A stretch of 64,000 nt of DNA, taken from assembly GCA_026936325.1 (NCBI GenBank), contig JAPTHN010000002.1, forward strand, positions 9,734,408 through 9,798,407, in the 5' to 3' direction. Below are positions 34,488 to 46,676 of the stretch, piece by piece (position 1 is the stretch's first letter; every line of letters starts with the position of its first letter). The notes below the pieces were generated by a model, which saw only the letters and a list, made by a program, of their open reading frames with translations, was not told the origin of the DNA and did not search any database. The translations under genes were made by a program, and so were the position numbers. The DNA is from Platynereis dumerilii (taxonomy: Eukaryota; Annelida; Polychaeta; Phyllodocida; Nereididae).

Positions 34488-35345
34488 TTGAGCCTGAAAA
34501 GTTCCATGGTTCAAAGAAGGAGTAATCTGTCTGTAATTGTTAAACAGTGCTTTAAGAAATGAACTCAAAGAGGTGTAATCACACACTGCTTCATGCTTTT
34601 ATCTGCTCTTCCATTCTGATGCCCTCCAGTCTTGATCAAGTCTGGCAAAGTTTCTTGAAATCTTGCTAGCTGCAAAGTCTGAAGATTATTGACAGCCCAA
34701 TCACACAATCCCGATGTGAGCCTTAGAAGAAAATTTTAAGGGATTATGTCTTGATTGCCTGCTTGGTTTCACCTGTAATACAAACTCACAACATTGTATG
34801 CCTTTAAATCAATGCCAAGAAACCTACGTACTGACAAGGCCAGTGCCCAACAGTGATGTTTGTTTTGCAACATTAATCATTGCAGTTCAATATCATCAAA
34901 TATCAGTCCTCATGCATGTACTTACAGGTTGCTTGTTTCTTCATTGTTATCAAGTTTGGAGGAATAATCTGTCTTTAATTATAAAACAGTGCTTTAAGAA
35001 ATGAACTCTAAGAGGTATAATTACACACTACTTGATGCCTTAATCTGCTGTCCCAGTCTCGTGCCCTCCAGTCTCGATCAAGTTTGGCAAAGCCTCTTGA
35101 AATCATGTTAGCTGCAAAGTTTGACGATTATTGACAGCCCAATCACGCAAGATGATTTGACAATTAAAAGTACACAAGTAAAACATGGCAGCAGACATGC
35201 AAACGAGTAATCGAGAGAACCATTGTTTGCAGTTGGTGATTAGCAATGTGTTGTTTAAACTATTCTTGTTCTGTGGCATAATCAAACAGGAATCTGAATG
35301 AGTCTGTCTGGTAAACGCCCTTGTCATTTGCACAACAATATTTCA
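34488..35345 (+). repeat. Two M1 subfamily A copies in tandem, with M2
   Basis: M1 occurs at 34488-34725 and again at 34960-35345. M2 sequence ('gcctttaaatcaatgcca...ctgacaaggccagt') sits between them (34760-34950) and repeats at 35450-35640. This is a local tandem duplication of the M1-M2 pair, absent from the first array at 2.7-3.5 kb. Confidence 0.65.
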
Positions 35346-35449
35346 TAGAATTACAGCTATTCCCTTAACAAGATCTGAATTATGGAAACACTCTAACAGC
35401 ACCATTATTCAGGATATTCAACGTGAGCCTTACAAGACAATTTTGACGG

Positions 35450-35955
35450 ATCATGTCTTGATTGTCTACTTGGTTTCACATGTAATACAAACTCTCAACA
35501 TCGTATGCCTTTAAATCAGTGCCACGTAACCTACTGACAAGGCCAGTACCAACACTGGCTAACAGCGGTGTTTGTTTTGCAACATCAATCATTGCAGCTG
35601 CCTGTTTCTTCATTGTTATCAATTTTGTGACCTTCACCACCAAACTGATGTATTCCTAATAATTGGCCGTTACTAGAATGTGATTTTTTCATTCATCAAT
35701 ATGCCCCATAATAATGTCAAACAAGGATTTTACCAAGGCATCCAATGAACCTACCAGCCCAACATGGAAGAGTACCCTGACCTGAACTGGAGCACCTCTA
35801 ATCAGAAGAGATCAATTCTCAATTCTGACATTCTTGACTTCTTTCAAGAAATTACCTGAGTGCCAAAGAGAGATTCTTTGTATTTTTATATCATGCCAAA
35901 TAAAAATCGATAAAATAACACTAGGACATTCTCAGGATTAAGTTGGGGAGGATAA
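35450..35955 (+). repeat. Modules M2 and K
   Basis: M2 at 35450-35640 is followed by K (35700-35950: 'gagtaccctgacctgaactgg', 'agaagagatcaattctcaatt', 'gacttctttcaagaaatta'). K matches 52800-53000. Confidence 0.5.
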
Positions 35956-36446
35956 TATTGATTTAATGGACTCTTTATTCTTTGGATAACATCACAAAAA
36001 TGTGTGACCATGTCATTGAAATAAAGAGATGTAGCATTTTAATACACTAGTAACCAGGCAAAAAGTATAAGAAGCAACAGTGTTTTCCAAGAGTTTATAT
36101 GTACATCACAGGAGTTGATTACAGCAGAAGTCAAAAGCATAGCCGAGTATGTCATGCTTTACCTGTATCACAATGTGTATGGAATGGTGACGTTTTCAAA
36201 ACTATTGAGTTCTTTGACTTCAAGTGTAAAGTTGGAATGATAGAGTGTCCAAGCTGTCTTTGAAATGGTTCTTCCTTTCAAGCAGTTGATGGCGTTGTAC
36301 CATTGATGGACTGACACCGCCATGGCATACCAATAGGGGTCGCAGGAGTTTCGAAGAAATATTAACCTTTTTGTGTTATCCTCAAACCTCTCATATGAAG
36401 TCGTAAGACAAAAATGCATGCTATAATCCATAAAAAACATAAATGT
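35956..36446. other. No gene recognised
   Basis: A 103-residue minus-strand frame (36168-36479) runs into the adjacent MITE and has no domain, so I do not call it. Confidence 0.35.
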
Positions 36447-36448
36447 TA

Positions 36449-37267
36449 CAGTCCTTGTCATATTTACATGGAATCTCAAGTTTTTTTTCTATGCTGTTGA
36501 ACTGTGATGTCAGAGATGACTCTATTCTGGCATTGCAATATATGTAAATTAACTACAAGCTGTGATGTCATTTCAAACTGGGTCAGATTCCCCTGCTTCT
36601 AACCAATGCGAATCCACCAAACTGAGCATCACAGTTTCAACTCAGTGTCAGAGTTAAAATTGGGTCTGGGAAAACCCATGCAAGTTTGACATCACAGCCT
36701 CTCAGCCAATGGGCTGCCAGAACAAATATACATAACATAAGCCATGTGTTTACAAACAAATTGTCAAAGCCTTCTGTTTCTACCAACTTCCATCAAAGTT
36801 TAAAGTTGTAAGTTAGCAAGTCTGTAGATTTATCAAACAACTCTGTGGGGATAACAACAGTTGTCTACTGTGAATGCTCACCAAGCTGCCATTTTGTAGG
36901 ATTAGACTGGTGATTGCTGTGATAAATCATTGGGATCAAAAATGTAATGCTTCCTTCAATATATCAATGTTTGAACTGTGATGACGTAGTTTACGGTCAG
37001 CCCATTGGCTATCAAGCTGTGATGACGTAGTTGTAGGGGCTATCCCTGATAAAACTCTTACTCTGACACTGTGTTGAAACTGTGACGCTCAGTTCAGGAG
37101 AATCAACATTGGCTAGAAGCTGGGGAATCTGACCCAGTTTGAAATGACATCACAGCTTGTAGTTGATTTACATATATTGCAATGCTAGAATAGAGTCATC
37201 TCTGACATCACAGTTCAACAGCATAGAAAAAAAAACTTGAGATTCCACGTAAGTATGACAAGGACTG
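36449..37267 (-). mobile_element. Tc1/mariner-like MITE with long inverted ends, copy 2
   Basis: The reverse-oriented partner of 6715-7530: CAGTCCTTGTCATATTTAC inward from both ends and TA flanks (36447-36448, 37268-37269). The two copies are nearly the same length (819 and 816 bp) and differ by scattered substitutions and small indels. They sit in different places relative to module M4, so they inserted separately rather than being duplicated with it. Confidence 0.85.
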
Positions 37268-37515
37268 TAATGAAAGATATGTTTATGTACATAATGAAAT
37301 GGGGGAACACATGTGCATAGGCAATGCATGGACAAAAAGGAGAGCAATTACATTTAATTGGTTTGTTTATAAGATTTCTATTGTTCATTATTTCACTCTA
37401 CTTAATTGTTATAAGAATTGTAAAAAAGCAGAATATGACTTTCAATGTAAATACTTCCGTATATTCTGTATGGAAGTAGCTACCACGGTATAACAAGATT
37501 GTTGATATAAAGTGG

Positions 37516-37626
37516 CAGATACATTGGAAGCCTAAGAAGGCTGGGTGTCATCATTTTGTAAAATCTGTTGTTCTATATATGTACCTACCACTAAATGAAA
37601 TAAATACAAATACAAATACAATACAA
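37516..37626 (+). mobile_element. LINE 3' end with (AAATAC)n tail
   Basis: AGCCTAAGAAGGCTGGGTGT is the same 3'-end motif as at 39830 and 51196. It is followed by 'aaatgaaataaatac' and AAATAC repeats. No coding remnant is recognised upstream, so only the last hundred or so bases of the LINE are present. Confidence 0.6.
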
Positions 37627-37834
37627 TACATCACTGTTACAAAATACACATGCATTAAATTTACTGTTAAATGTTCATGGTGAGTTTAAAAGGGATATAA
37701 ACACTGTATCACAAACATATGGAAAACAGAGGTGATAGCTTATGTAATATAAGCACCAGTTTCATAGTATGAAGTTGGTTATTACACCATATATGGTACA
37801 TTGGCAATACGGAGTAGCTGCAAAACATCTAAAT

Positions 37835-38105
37835 TGGGCCCTAGAGTGTATACGAAAGCAAACAAACTTGTTCCCACTTAGTAGTTGCTTGCACGCCAAA
37901 ACCAGCCTCAACTGTTGCATGACACTGAATGTTAGCCGACACTGTCAGAGTGGCTTGACACCAAGGATCTTTCAGGATCATCCAAGCGCAAAGCTGCTCC
38001 AAGTAAATTAGCTCTTTTAAATAGCAAAATTCTGCTGAACTTCAGAGAAACTGAAGACAGAGTAGCTTAAGGATGTGACACTTCAACACATAAAGGAACT
38101 GGATA
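37835..38105 (+). repeat. Dispersed repeat module M4, copy 2
   Basis: Counterpart of 6395-6668. The frame that is open in the first copy has a TAG stop here. Confidence 0.6.
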
Positions 38106-38227
38106 ACAACAAATTTTTATACGACTCTGATATAAGCAAAATTTCCTTACTTCGTAAAAATTGCAAATATTTGTTACATTTATATGTGATCTTTTTAATC
38201 TATTTAAAAAGTCAATCAGACAATTAG

Positions 38228-38282
38228 GTAGATGAGAAAGATAAGATAGATAGAAAGACAGATAGATTGATAGAAAGACATG
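38228..38282. repeat. Degenerate GATA/GACA microsatellite
   Basis: 'agatagatagaaagacagatagattgatagaaagaca'-type sequence. Confidence 0.6.
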
Positions 38283-38867
38283 GTAAGTTCACACCTCTAA
38301 AACTGGTTTTTGCTGCTTTTGAGAGGGTTGATTGACTAGGTGGTCGAGAGAGCAGGAGTTGTCAACATGATACACGCGTCAACATGATACACAGTTACCC
38401 AATGTGAGGGATCGTAAGCATGCGCAGCTCAGACACCGATACAGTAAGTCACCAATTAATTGTATATCTGAATGAAATTTAGCTGTGTCTTTGCTCTTGA
38501 AGGTCCATTGAAATGTTTTTTTGGTTCACAACCCTAGGTTTAAACCAAGGCTAACGGAGTCCTTTGCTGAACCAGACACTTGATCATTATCACTCAGCCA
38601 CCAAGGTGCCGAACCCCGACAAAAATTATTCATTCGAACAAACCAATGAAAGATCAAGGAGGAGAACCAGAAAACTTGGGAGGAGGGGGGGGGGCAGAGT
38701 CTGTTAGGATATCACATCACAGAATGCATATAGTCCTCAAATTAATGCAACTCTTCCATGATATTGTCAGTGTGTAAAATATTTATAATCACATCCGATG
38801 GGGGACATCCCCCATTCCTGTTTGCATCCATTCCTGAAAAGATTCACTGTATGTGAGACCTTTCAGG

Positions 38868-39709
38868 ATAAGAGATACTTTGCATACATATATCCTATTA
38901 TGGATTATTGTTCAGGAGTTTGGGGCTACAAAGACTTTTCTAAACCTGAAGCAATACAAAACAGGGCAATACGATTTTTTCTAGGTGTGAATAGTTTTAC
39001 CCCAAAACATGCTTTTAAAGGCGATATGGGATGGATTGATTCAAAAACTAGACGTCATATTGAAATGCTACGTCTTTAGAATAGACTTGTTTACATGGAT
39101 GAAAACAGACTAACAAAGCAAGTGTTTGAAGTTGATTAACAAATTAACAAGAGAAATTGGTGTAATGAGGTTTTACAAATATTCACTAAATTGAATCTTA
39201 CTCAAAATTTTGTAGAAAATTTACCTATTAACCTGGAAAATGCACAACGTCAACTGATGGAAATTTATAAAACCAACTGGAAAAATCAAGTAACTAACAT
39301 GCCAAAATTAAGAACTTACAGAGAGTTTAAAACTACATTTGGTACTGAGGATTATGTATATAAAATTTATGATAGAGGTCATTTGTCTGTTCTTTCACAA
39401 TTTAGGTTCGGTGTTTTACCATTAGCAATAGAGACAGGACGTTACAATGATATACCATTAGAATATAGAGTTTGTGAATTTTGTTCCTATCATGTTCTAG
39501 AAGATGAAAATCATTTTTTGTTCCATTGTAATACTTATAACGATTTACGTAATTTACTTTTAACTCATGTTTTAGATCATTGTGTGGATTTTTACTTTTT
39601 ATCATTACAAGAAAAATTTAAGTTGTTGATGTCCAAGGATTTAGTTAAATTTACTGCAGAATATTTGTTTAAAGCTTTCCATAGAAGAAGAAGTTTGTTG
39701 TTTAAGTAA
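38868..39709 (+). pseudogene. LINE ORF2 C-terminal remnant
   Basis: A single frame encodes IYPIMDYCSGVWGY (the conserved 'YG-x-E/G-VWG' region after the RT thumb), then a long helical stretch, then CEFCSYHVLEDENHFLFHC, a C-x2-C...H-x4-C cysteine/histidine cluster typical of the C-terminus of several non-LTR retrotransposons. The frame is broken by two in-frame stops, TAG at 39077-39079 (where a tryptophan would be expected) and one near 39137, so it is dead. The last 172 residues (39191-39709) remain open. The RT palm with YADD is absent through truncation. Confidence 0.88.
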
Positions 39710-39900
39710 TGTAAATATGTGATTGTAAATATTTTAATATTGTATATATGTGATTGTAAATGTTTTAATATTGTAGTTTCCAGAAAATTTGTTGTTAAAG
39801 TTACTTTTGAAACATTTTGATGACTTGTAAGCCAATATAGGGCTGGGTGTATATTTTTTACACAGGTCAATAAAGAATTTATCTGTCTGTCTGTCTGTAT
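38868..39900 (+). mobile_element. 5'-truncated LINE, C-terminal region and (CTGT)n tail
   Basis: Coding remnant to 39709, then about 110 bp of 3' sequence with AGCC-AATATAG-GGCT and GTGTA-TATTTTT-TACAC hairpins, CAATAAAGAATTTAT, and a (CTGT)n tail ending at 39899. The 5' junction lies around 38868, well after the RT catalytic core. Confidence 0.85.
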
Positions 39901-39944
39901 AATCTGAGTCAGTGAGACCTCACAGTATGGATTCGTTTTTGGTA

Positions 39945-40625
39945 CTTATGGCATATTTTACACACAATTGGCAAGCAGTTGAGTGCAATGAACACACAGG
40001 CCAAGGAAAAATGCCTTGATGTTTGTTTTGAATGACTGACAGCAAAACAAACTAAATCCTCCTCAATTACCAGTGAGACACACAATTTGAACTGTATTGA
40101 TACAAATGCTCATGGCACTGCATCAGCCCAAAATAAAAATCAATTTAAGAAAACAAATACAATGCATATAATGGGAAGAGGCAGCTTTTGTTCATTTACG
40201 ACAAGACTTTGAAGTGCTATCAATACTATATGATTATCTTTAGGTGAAGTGGGAGCTGGCTTAGCAACATTAGGTTCAAAAGATCAATCGATCAAGCACT
40301 CAGATTGTTCATCCATGCATTATCCAGGGATCTCTCTTTTTTTATATAATATGTGCCTTCAATTTTTTTCAATGATTGTCAACTGACAGCTGTTTCTTGT
40401 GTGGCAGGAATCCTGTAGTTGGCCATCAATTAATTGAACTAATTTGTTTTTCTCTGGTAAGGCAGTAACTAGTAATTACTGCCTAATTTAGGAAGTCATG
40501 ACAACAACACGTATTACTTTGAAGCACAACTAACACTGGTTTTGAAATAATAATTTATAAAGGCTATGTGCAGGCTTCATTATTACAGGAAGACAACAGG
40601 CAGGGTACTCTGTTCGATTGGCAGC
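39945..40625 (+). repeat. Dispersed repeat modules M5 and M6, copy 2
   Basis: Same order and orientation as 7570-8650 with about a third of the middle missing. It begins right after the LINE tail, so the LINE inserted at the edge of this module or in the gap before it. Confidence 0.65.
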
Positions 40626-40775
40626 AAAAGGTCTGATGACATATATTTTTTTGGCATGGTGTTTCTCTTAACTTTATTCTCCATAATTCAGAAATTCCTT
40701 CATTAAAATGTTGTATAGCCCTATCATAAATTTTAAGACAAACATCATCTCAACTATTTGAGTTGCCTGCATCAC

Positions 40776-41135
40776 ACTGAAAAAAAAGATTGTGAAAAAG
40801 ACAGCCACAATCCTGTTAACTTTACGTAGTTTTAGCCATCATACGTATTACAGTCAAAAACCGTCAGCAGAATGGAACCTTTCTGTAAAATCTACATGAG
40901 CCGTAAAACATATGTATTTCATCTGTCATTCTGGACCATGGTTAAGTCCTGTTAGTGGAACATTATGTTTCTGTTTAAACTACAGCAACTGTACAAAATA
41001 CAGATCAAATCTGTAATTACACAACAGTTAAGTGCTGTTAGCAGTGTGGCAAGTTTCTGTTAAAACTGCATGGATATGTAATTTATACAGAAGTAATCTG
41101 TAGAGTCTTCCTTTTTGTTTGTCAGTTTTTCACAC
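40776..41135. mobile_element. Probable CACTGAAAAAA-type MITE
   Basis: Begins CACTGAAAAAAAAGATTGTG and ends in 'gtcagtttttcacac'. The inside has tandem units of about 110 bp with 'ttaagt(c/g)ctgttag...tttctgtt(t/a)aaact' and many CTGTAA/TTACAG words. The class resembles the widespread Ca(c)tg-A(n) hAT MITEs, but I see no clean target duplication. Confidence 0.4.
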
Positions 41136-41824
41136 GTTCGTTGCAAGAGTTTTAACTGAAACAATTAAGGCAAGTATATAGGTTACATTGTTTCAAGTGC
41201 TAATAGACAGCAGTTAAGGACTCAGGACAGGTTAAACATTGAGGAAAAGCACACACACAAGAGGTTGTAATTATAAAACAACCTGTTAATGCTCCTTTAA
41301 GATAAGTATTTCTATTTTAAAAGCATTTTAATTTAGAATTGATATAATATGATTATATATTCCATATATTTGTACATATCTATATCTGTATAATGCTATG
41401 TATGCCTACTACACCTATTATTAGACATTCATGGCTTAATAGTTTCTATAATCTATTCATCATGTCTTTGCACAAACATCAAATATGAAGTTGTCAATTT
41501 AAATCTTAACTTAATATTCTTCAAGTTATGAAGTTAATTAGGCCTATACATTAGCTCTCTAAATTTGATTTTCACCTTGAGACCATTATTCAATTTCTTT
41601 GAAAATAGAACAAAATGACAATACATATGTTTTACTTTCAGGAGCTGGCCATGTTTGGTTGACAGGACAATCGGTGGATACACACTTCTATAGGTTAGTT
41701 TTTGGTGGTCATTCCTGTGATGTTTGGGTTACCAGGTGGATGGAGGATAGGGCTTTTTCGCCCTGGTCATTAAAGGACAGATGGCAACCACACTTGTAGC
41801 AGTGGTGCAGATTTATTCAAAATT
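41136..41824. other. No gene recognised
   Basis: AT-rich; the 66-residue frame near 41600 has no recognised domain. Confidence 0.3.
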
Positions 41825-43568
41825 GTGATAAAAGATGGTTATTATAGTGCAAAGTTTTAACCTGCATTGAATTAAGTTTGAAGGTATTGTAATCACTTTT
41901 GAAAAATGTTGTCCTTCCGCATGTCCTGTGGACATGCAGCTGGGTGTTTTGAAGGTAGGCAGGTAGAATGTTTCCATGTAAAACTCCACCACTACTGCAT
42001 GTAGGCCTACATGGAGGAAGTTTGGTATACATATAGCCTATGTGGCCTGGTTGTGCCTTTTGATGGTTTTATTGATGAATATTTTTACGTTTTAGAAAAA
42101 TTACAAAAAAAAAAATCATTTTGTTTCCAGAACACTATTGCATGTACATGGATGGAATTTGATACAAATATAACCTATCTGACCAAGTTGTGCCTTTTGA
42201 TGGTCTGATTAATGAATATTGTAAAACTATACTTTTTAAAAAATGTCTGAAAAAATATATAAAATCATTTTAAAGTTTCCGGGCCTGGACTCAGCCACTA
42301 CTTCATGAACATGGATGAAGTTTGGTACAGATATACATAGCCTATATGGCCTAGTTGCGCTTTTTGGTGGTCTCATTGATGGGAACCATATATATATAGC
42401 AAATGAAAAAAATATTGAAATGTTTTTTTTTTCTTTTCTTGCCTAAGAATCAGCCACAATAGCATGTTGATGGATGAAATTTGGTGTAACATATAGCCTT
42501 AGCCTATATCGTGAAGTTGTGTCTTTTGATGGCCTGATTTATGGATATTTGATGCTCTATGAAATATTGAGAAAACATTAAAAAAACATACGTTGCGCGG
42601 CAGCAAACCTTCAGTGAATGACACCTTTAGAAGATTACAATTACTTTTAATATTTGTTCTCAATATTATAAAAAGCATAGAATATCTATCAGTCAGACCA
42701 TGAAAAGGCACAAATAGACCATATGAGCCATATGTGTACCAAACCTTAAATAGTGACCCGAGTCTTGGGCCAGAAACAAAGATTAAATTTCTTTTTTTTA
42801 TTAAAAAAAAAGTATATAATATTTTCCAGACCTTTCAAAAGGCACAACCAGACCATGCAGGCAATGTGACTGAGTCTTAGCCCGAAAAACAAAAAAAAAA
42901 ATTTATTATATCTTTCTCTTTTTTTTGAAGAGTATAGAATATCTATCAATGAGACCATCAAAAGGCACAACCAGACCATGCAGGCAATGTGACTGAGTCC
43001 CGAAAAACAAAAACAAAAATTTATTATATCTTTCTCTTTTTTTTGAAGAGTATAGAATATCTATCAATGAGACCATCAAAAGGCACAACCAGACCATGCA
43101 GGCAATGTGACTGAGTCTTAGCCCGAAAAACAAAAACAAAAATTTATTATATCTTTCTCTTTTTTTTGAAGAGTATAGAATATCTATCAATGAGACCATC
43201 AAAAGGCACAACTAGGCCATATAGGCCACATCTGTACCAAATTTCATCCATGAACATGCAATAGTTGTTGAGTCTTGGCCCAGAAAAACACAAATAATTT
43301 CTATATATATTTTTTTTAATTATTTCAAAAAAGTATGGAATATCTATACATCAGACCACAAAAGTCTAGACCATACAGGCTATATGTGTACCAAATTTCT
43401 TCCATGTACATTCAAAAGAGGCCAAGTACTGGCCTAGAAACGACCCATCCGCGGCCTAATCTGCCTGCTGCCTGCCGGACAACATTTTACCCCAATGATT
43501 ACAGTACCTTCTTCGAATTTCTTACGCTGAAGGTAAAAATTGACAAATTCATTGCACAGAACACTTGA
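41825..43568. mobile_element. Foldback element of inverted satellite units
   Basis: Units of roughly 150-170 bp reading 'catggatgaa(a)tttggtac...atagcctat(a)tggcc(t)agttgtgcc' lie on the plus strand from about 41990 to 42560 and on the minus strand from about 42660 to 43420. Outside them, 'tgaaggtattgtaatcac...aaaaatgttgtcc' at 41879 recurs inverted near 43480. The centre at about 42600 is a palindrome around 'gaaatattgagaa'. Three right-arm units (about 42880-43190) are almost identical, suggesting recent local amplification. No coding content: the repeated peptides on the minus strand are translated satellite. Confidence 0.75.
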
Positions 43569-43569
43569 A

Positions 43570-44030
43570 CGGCTTATTGAACCTGCTGCACCTGTTACGT
43601 ACTAATCGCAGTTCTTTGATGCTTCCCTTTGGATATGGCTCACTAAAATCAGAGGTTTATGACCACAGGGGCTTCTGTGCCAAGTTTGTCTATTTGTATA
43701 ATAAAATTAGTTGTAATGTATCAATACAAATTAGTGCAAAATCTCCTGTGTTTATGACAGGCACTTTGTTTTTATTTGTACCCCGCCTTAAACTGTTTCA
43801 CTGTGCCCCACAGAGCTTTCTTTATAAAAATTTGGATGCCTGCATTGTGGATATCATCTCACTTAACTAAGACAAATAACCACAGTTTAAATCCCCAGAA
43901 ATTGATTTGTGTTATTCCATTTTCAGCTCATCTGTCTTCTTTGAAAACAAAGAGTAATTGTCGTCACTCAGTCATCGTCGTCGTTATTGGTGACGTCGTT
44001 GTCCCGGTTCAGGTTGGTATAAGAGTCCAT
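43570..44030. other. No gene recognised
   Basis: A 101-residue plus-strand frame lacks a domain and I do not call it. Confidence 0.3.
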
Positions 44031-44034
44031 TTGT

Positions 44035-44660
44035 GACCTTAATATTTCGCTTATAGTTATGAAATTTGGTACAGGCAATGGCCTGTGGATATGGATTGGG
44101 AACATGTTGAGAAATCCAAGGTGGTGGCCATTTTGGTGGCCATCTTTCTTTTTCTTGAACTGCTCATTGTGACCTTAATATTCTGCTTATTAGAGTTATG
44201 AAATTTGGTACCTGTCTTGGCCTGTGGGTATGGATCGGGAACATGTCAAGAAATTCAAGATAGCTGCGGAAATGGCCAAGTAGTGCTACAAAATGGCTGG
44301 CTTTCTTGAACTGCCACTATGACCTCAATATTTCGCTTATAGTTATGAAATTTAGTACTGGTGGGTATGGATTGCGAACATGTCGATAAATCCAAGGTGG
44401 CCGCCATTTTGTCGGCCATCTTTCTTCATTCTTGATTTGCCCATTATGACCTTCATGTTTTGCATAGAGTTATGAAATTTGGTCTGGATCCGGAACATTT
44501 CAAGAAATCCAAGATGGCTGACGAAATGGCCTCTACAAAATGGCCGGCATTCTTGAACTGCCCAATGTGACCTTGATCTTTCGCTTAGAGTTATGAAATT
44601 TGGTACAAGCATTGGCCTGTGGGTATGGATTGGGAACATTTTGAGAAATTCAACTTCTGC
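44035..44660. repeat. Tandem array, about 125-145 bp unit
   Basis: Five units of 'agttatgaaatttggta', 'ggcctgtgggtatggat', 'gggaacatgt', 'agaaat(c)caagatggc' and 'cttgaactgcc(c)a'. 'ccaaggtggccgccatttt' and 'caagatggctgac' variants recur in each unit. Successive units lose internal pieces, so it is old. Confidence 0.85.
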
Positions 44661-45445
44661 TGCAGAAACTAAACCACAAAGCATTTTCTAGGTAGTGTCT
44701 GGGTGTCCCTGCCTGTCAAGCACATTTCTCGCTTTATGGGGGGGGGGCTTATCTAGGAAAGAGTATCCAAAACTCAATGCCACTTCATTCTGACACTGCT
44801 ATTGAGGATGTTGATGAGTAATTAGGGACGACATGTAATTAGGTCCCAAAAATATTTCTGTATCCCATTCAACCTCAAAACTTCACAAATGCAGAGTATC
44901 AAAGTCATTAGATATTTGCTTTTATCTATTTGATTTTAATTGGGTTTTGGGATTTGGTTGACTTTTGAAGGTGTGTCGCATAATGACAGCAAGACAGTTT
45001 TGGTCATAGTGCGGGAGGTTTGAGTGTGTGGGAATTGACAGGTTTGAGTGTGTGGGAATTGACAGTTAAAAGCAATTCAAGTGGGCTAATTTGAGAGCAT
45101 GTGGCAAGGTGTGATGAATCGACAGGTGTTTTTTATAGGCTGTGGCTTCACTGGAAATTTTATAATTTTGTGGGTGTGGCTGTTCAGAGCTAATCAGGAT
45201 ATTGGACATGGACGGTGTGGTCATAATTATTAGCCAATAGGGATACTTTAAAATTATATTTACGAGTCCGAGGTGTCATCTCCAGGGGGTACTCACAAAA
45301 AAATAATTTTTTTTGGGCTAGTTTTATCGCAAGACAGCAGGTCACCTTGGACAGAGGTACTTTATTCAACAAGACCCAAGGGGGTCATCTCTTGGGGGTG
45401 TACTCACAAAAAATTGTTTTTTGGCTATTTATATTGCTAGGCTTA
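44661..45445. other. Small local duplications only
   Basis: GTTTGAGTGTGTGGGAATTG occurs twice in a row at about 45018-45065. A block around 'gtcatctc...gggggt(g)tactcacaaaaaa' is duplicated at about 45268 and 45378. No gene. Confidence 0.5.
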
Positions 45446-45580
45446 GGGGCCGACCAGATGATCTTGGGGGGGGGCTATGGATATTTGGTGAAAAAAAAAG
45501 ATTGTTTCCCTCTTGACATTGAAAAAAAAGTTTGTTCAGCACATGGAAATTAAAAAAAAGTTTGTTTCCATCTGTAGCAA
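45446..45580 (-). mobile_element. Partial PIF/Harbinger-like MITE
   Basis: GGGGCCGACCAGATGATCTT preceded by TTA, then 'gggctatggatatttggtga', 'gtttgttcagcacatggaaat' and 'gtttgtttcca': a near-exact reverse copy of the right half of 4964-5250. The other end is missing. Confidence 0.75.
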
Positions 45581-46640
45581 ACTCAGCTGCTCAATGAACA
45601 GAATGTAATATTTTTCAGTTTTTGCCACCAATTGAATCAGCAGATTCTTGTTACAATTTTATTAAAATTGGTCGATTTTGTGATACTGTCCATCCACAAA
45701 CCTTACAAATATAGGGTAAAACAATTCAAAATGCCAAAAACAAATCAAGGATCAAATCTATATATCATAATTTTTACTTCATCAGGTCAAAACAACATAG
45801 TTATCAATAAAGAACATCACAACTCACATGGGGGGTGTTTACTTTTGCAACACTCATTATCACTGATTGAATTTAATCTACTCTTCTATGCCTGATCACC
45901 CTGTATTTTATGGTGTATATCTGTTGCAAAAGAGGTCAGTATGAGCATGTAGAGATTGATGATGTATTCTAGAAGGAAGATATTACAAGAAATGGAAGAC
46001 CGCTCCAGAGGGGTGTTTAGTACTGTTTACTTCGGCAGCCTGCTCTATGCATGTTTTATGACTTTTCTTTTGTAAACATTTCATACCCCTTAAATATGTT
46101 GTGAAATTTCAAATTCTCAATGGGGAATTCGAAGGCGAATCATCCAGTGGTGTGCTTACTTTCACGGGCACCATATTATAATCAGGATGAACGTTTATAG
46201 CATTTGGCTAAATGTATCGAAACTTTTGAAAAATACTTTCCCTCAGTGCATTTAGTGGTTGGGAATCTCACAAATCAATTTGCAAATAAATTATGACTTC
46301 TTAGAAAAGTTTCTATATCTCTAGAGTACCTCAGTCTGTTTCCTTTCATGAGACAAAATTAAGTGATGTAAATAATGGCTTTAGTAAATGTTGTTTTTTT
46401 ATTCAATAACTAAAAACATGAACAGAGCTACTTTTGTGTTGCTTTCCAGGTGCTGGTAGTCTCAGGAATCCTTCAGCTGCTCTTTCCTGTAATTTCAACT
46501 CCTCACTAGTCCCCAGCCATGTTGAATACCAACTTAGGGTAAGCTACTTTTACAAGTTACCTTATGTTCATTTCCACTTACTATGAGAACTCTCTCAAGG
46601 AAATGGATAAACTTTCAACTATGTTTAGTTTCTAATAAAA
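45581..46640. other. No gene recognised
   Basis: AT-rich with short frames only. Confidence 0.3.
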
Positions 46641-46646
46641 CCTGCC

Positions 46647-46676
46647 TTTTTTTGCTACAGGGTGTAGCAAAAAAAA
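46647..46676. other. Perfect short hairpin
   Basis: TTTTTTTGCTACA, a GGG loop, then TGTAGCAAAAAAA. It stands at the left edge of the CTGCAG array. It could be a tiny inverted repeat left by an element or a cruciform-prone site. Confidence 0.6.

Noticed and set aside
42746-43211. Repeated peptide MVWLCLLMVSLIDILY in minus-strand frames
   Set aside because: Translation of the foldback element's satellite units.
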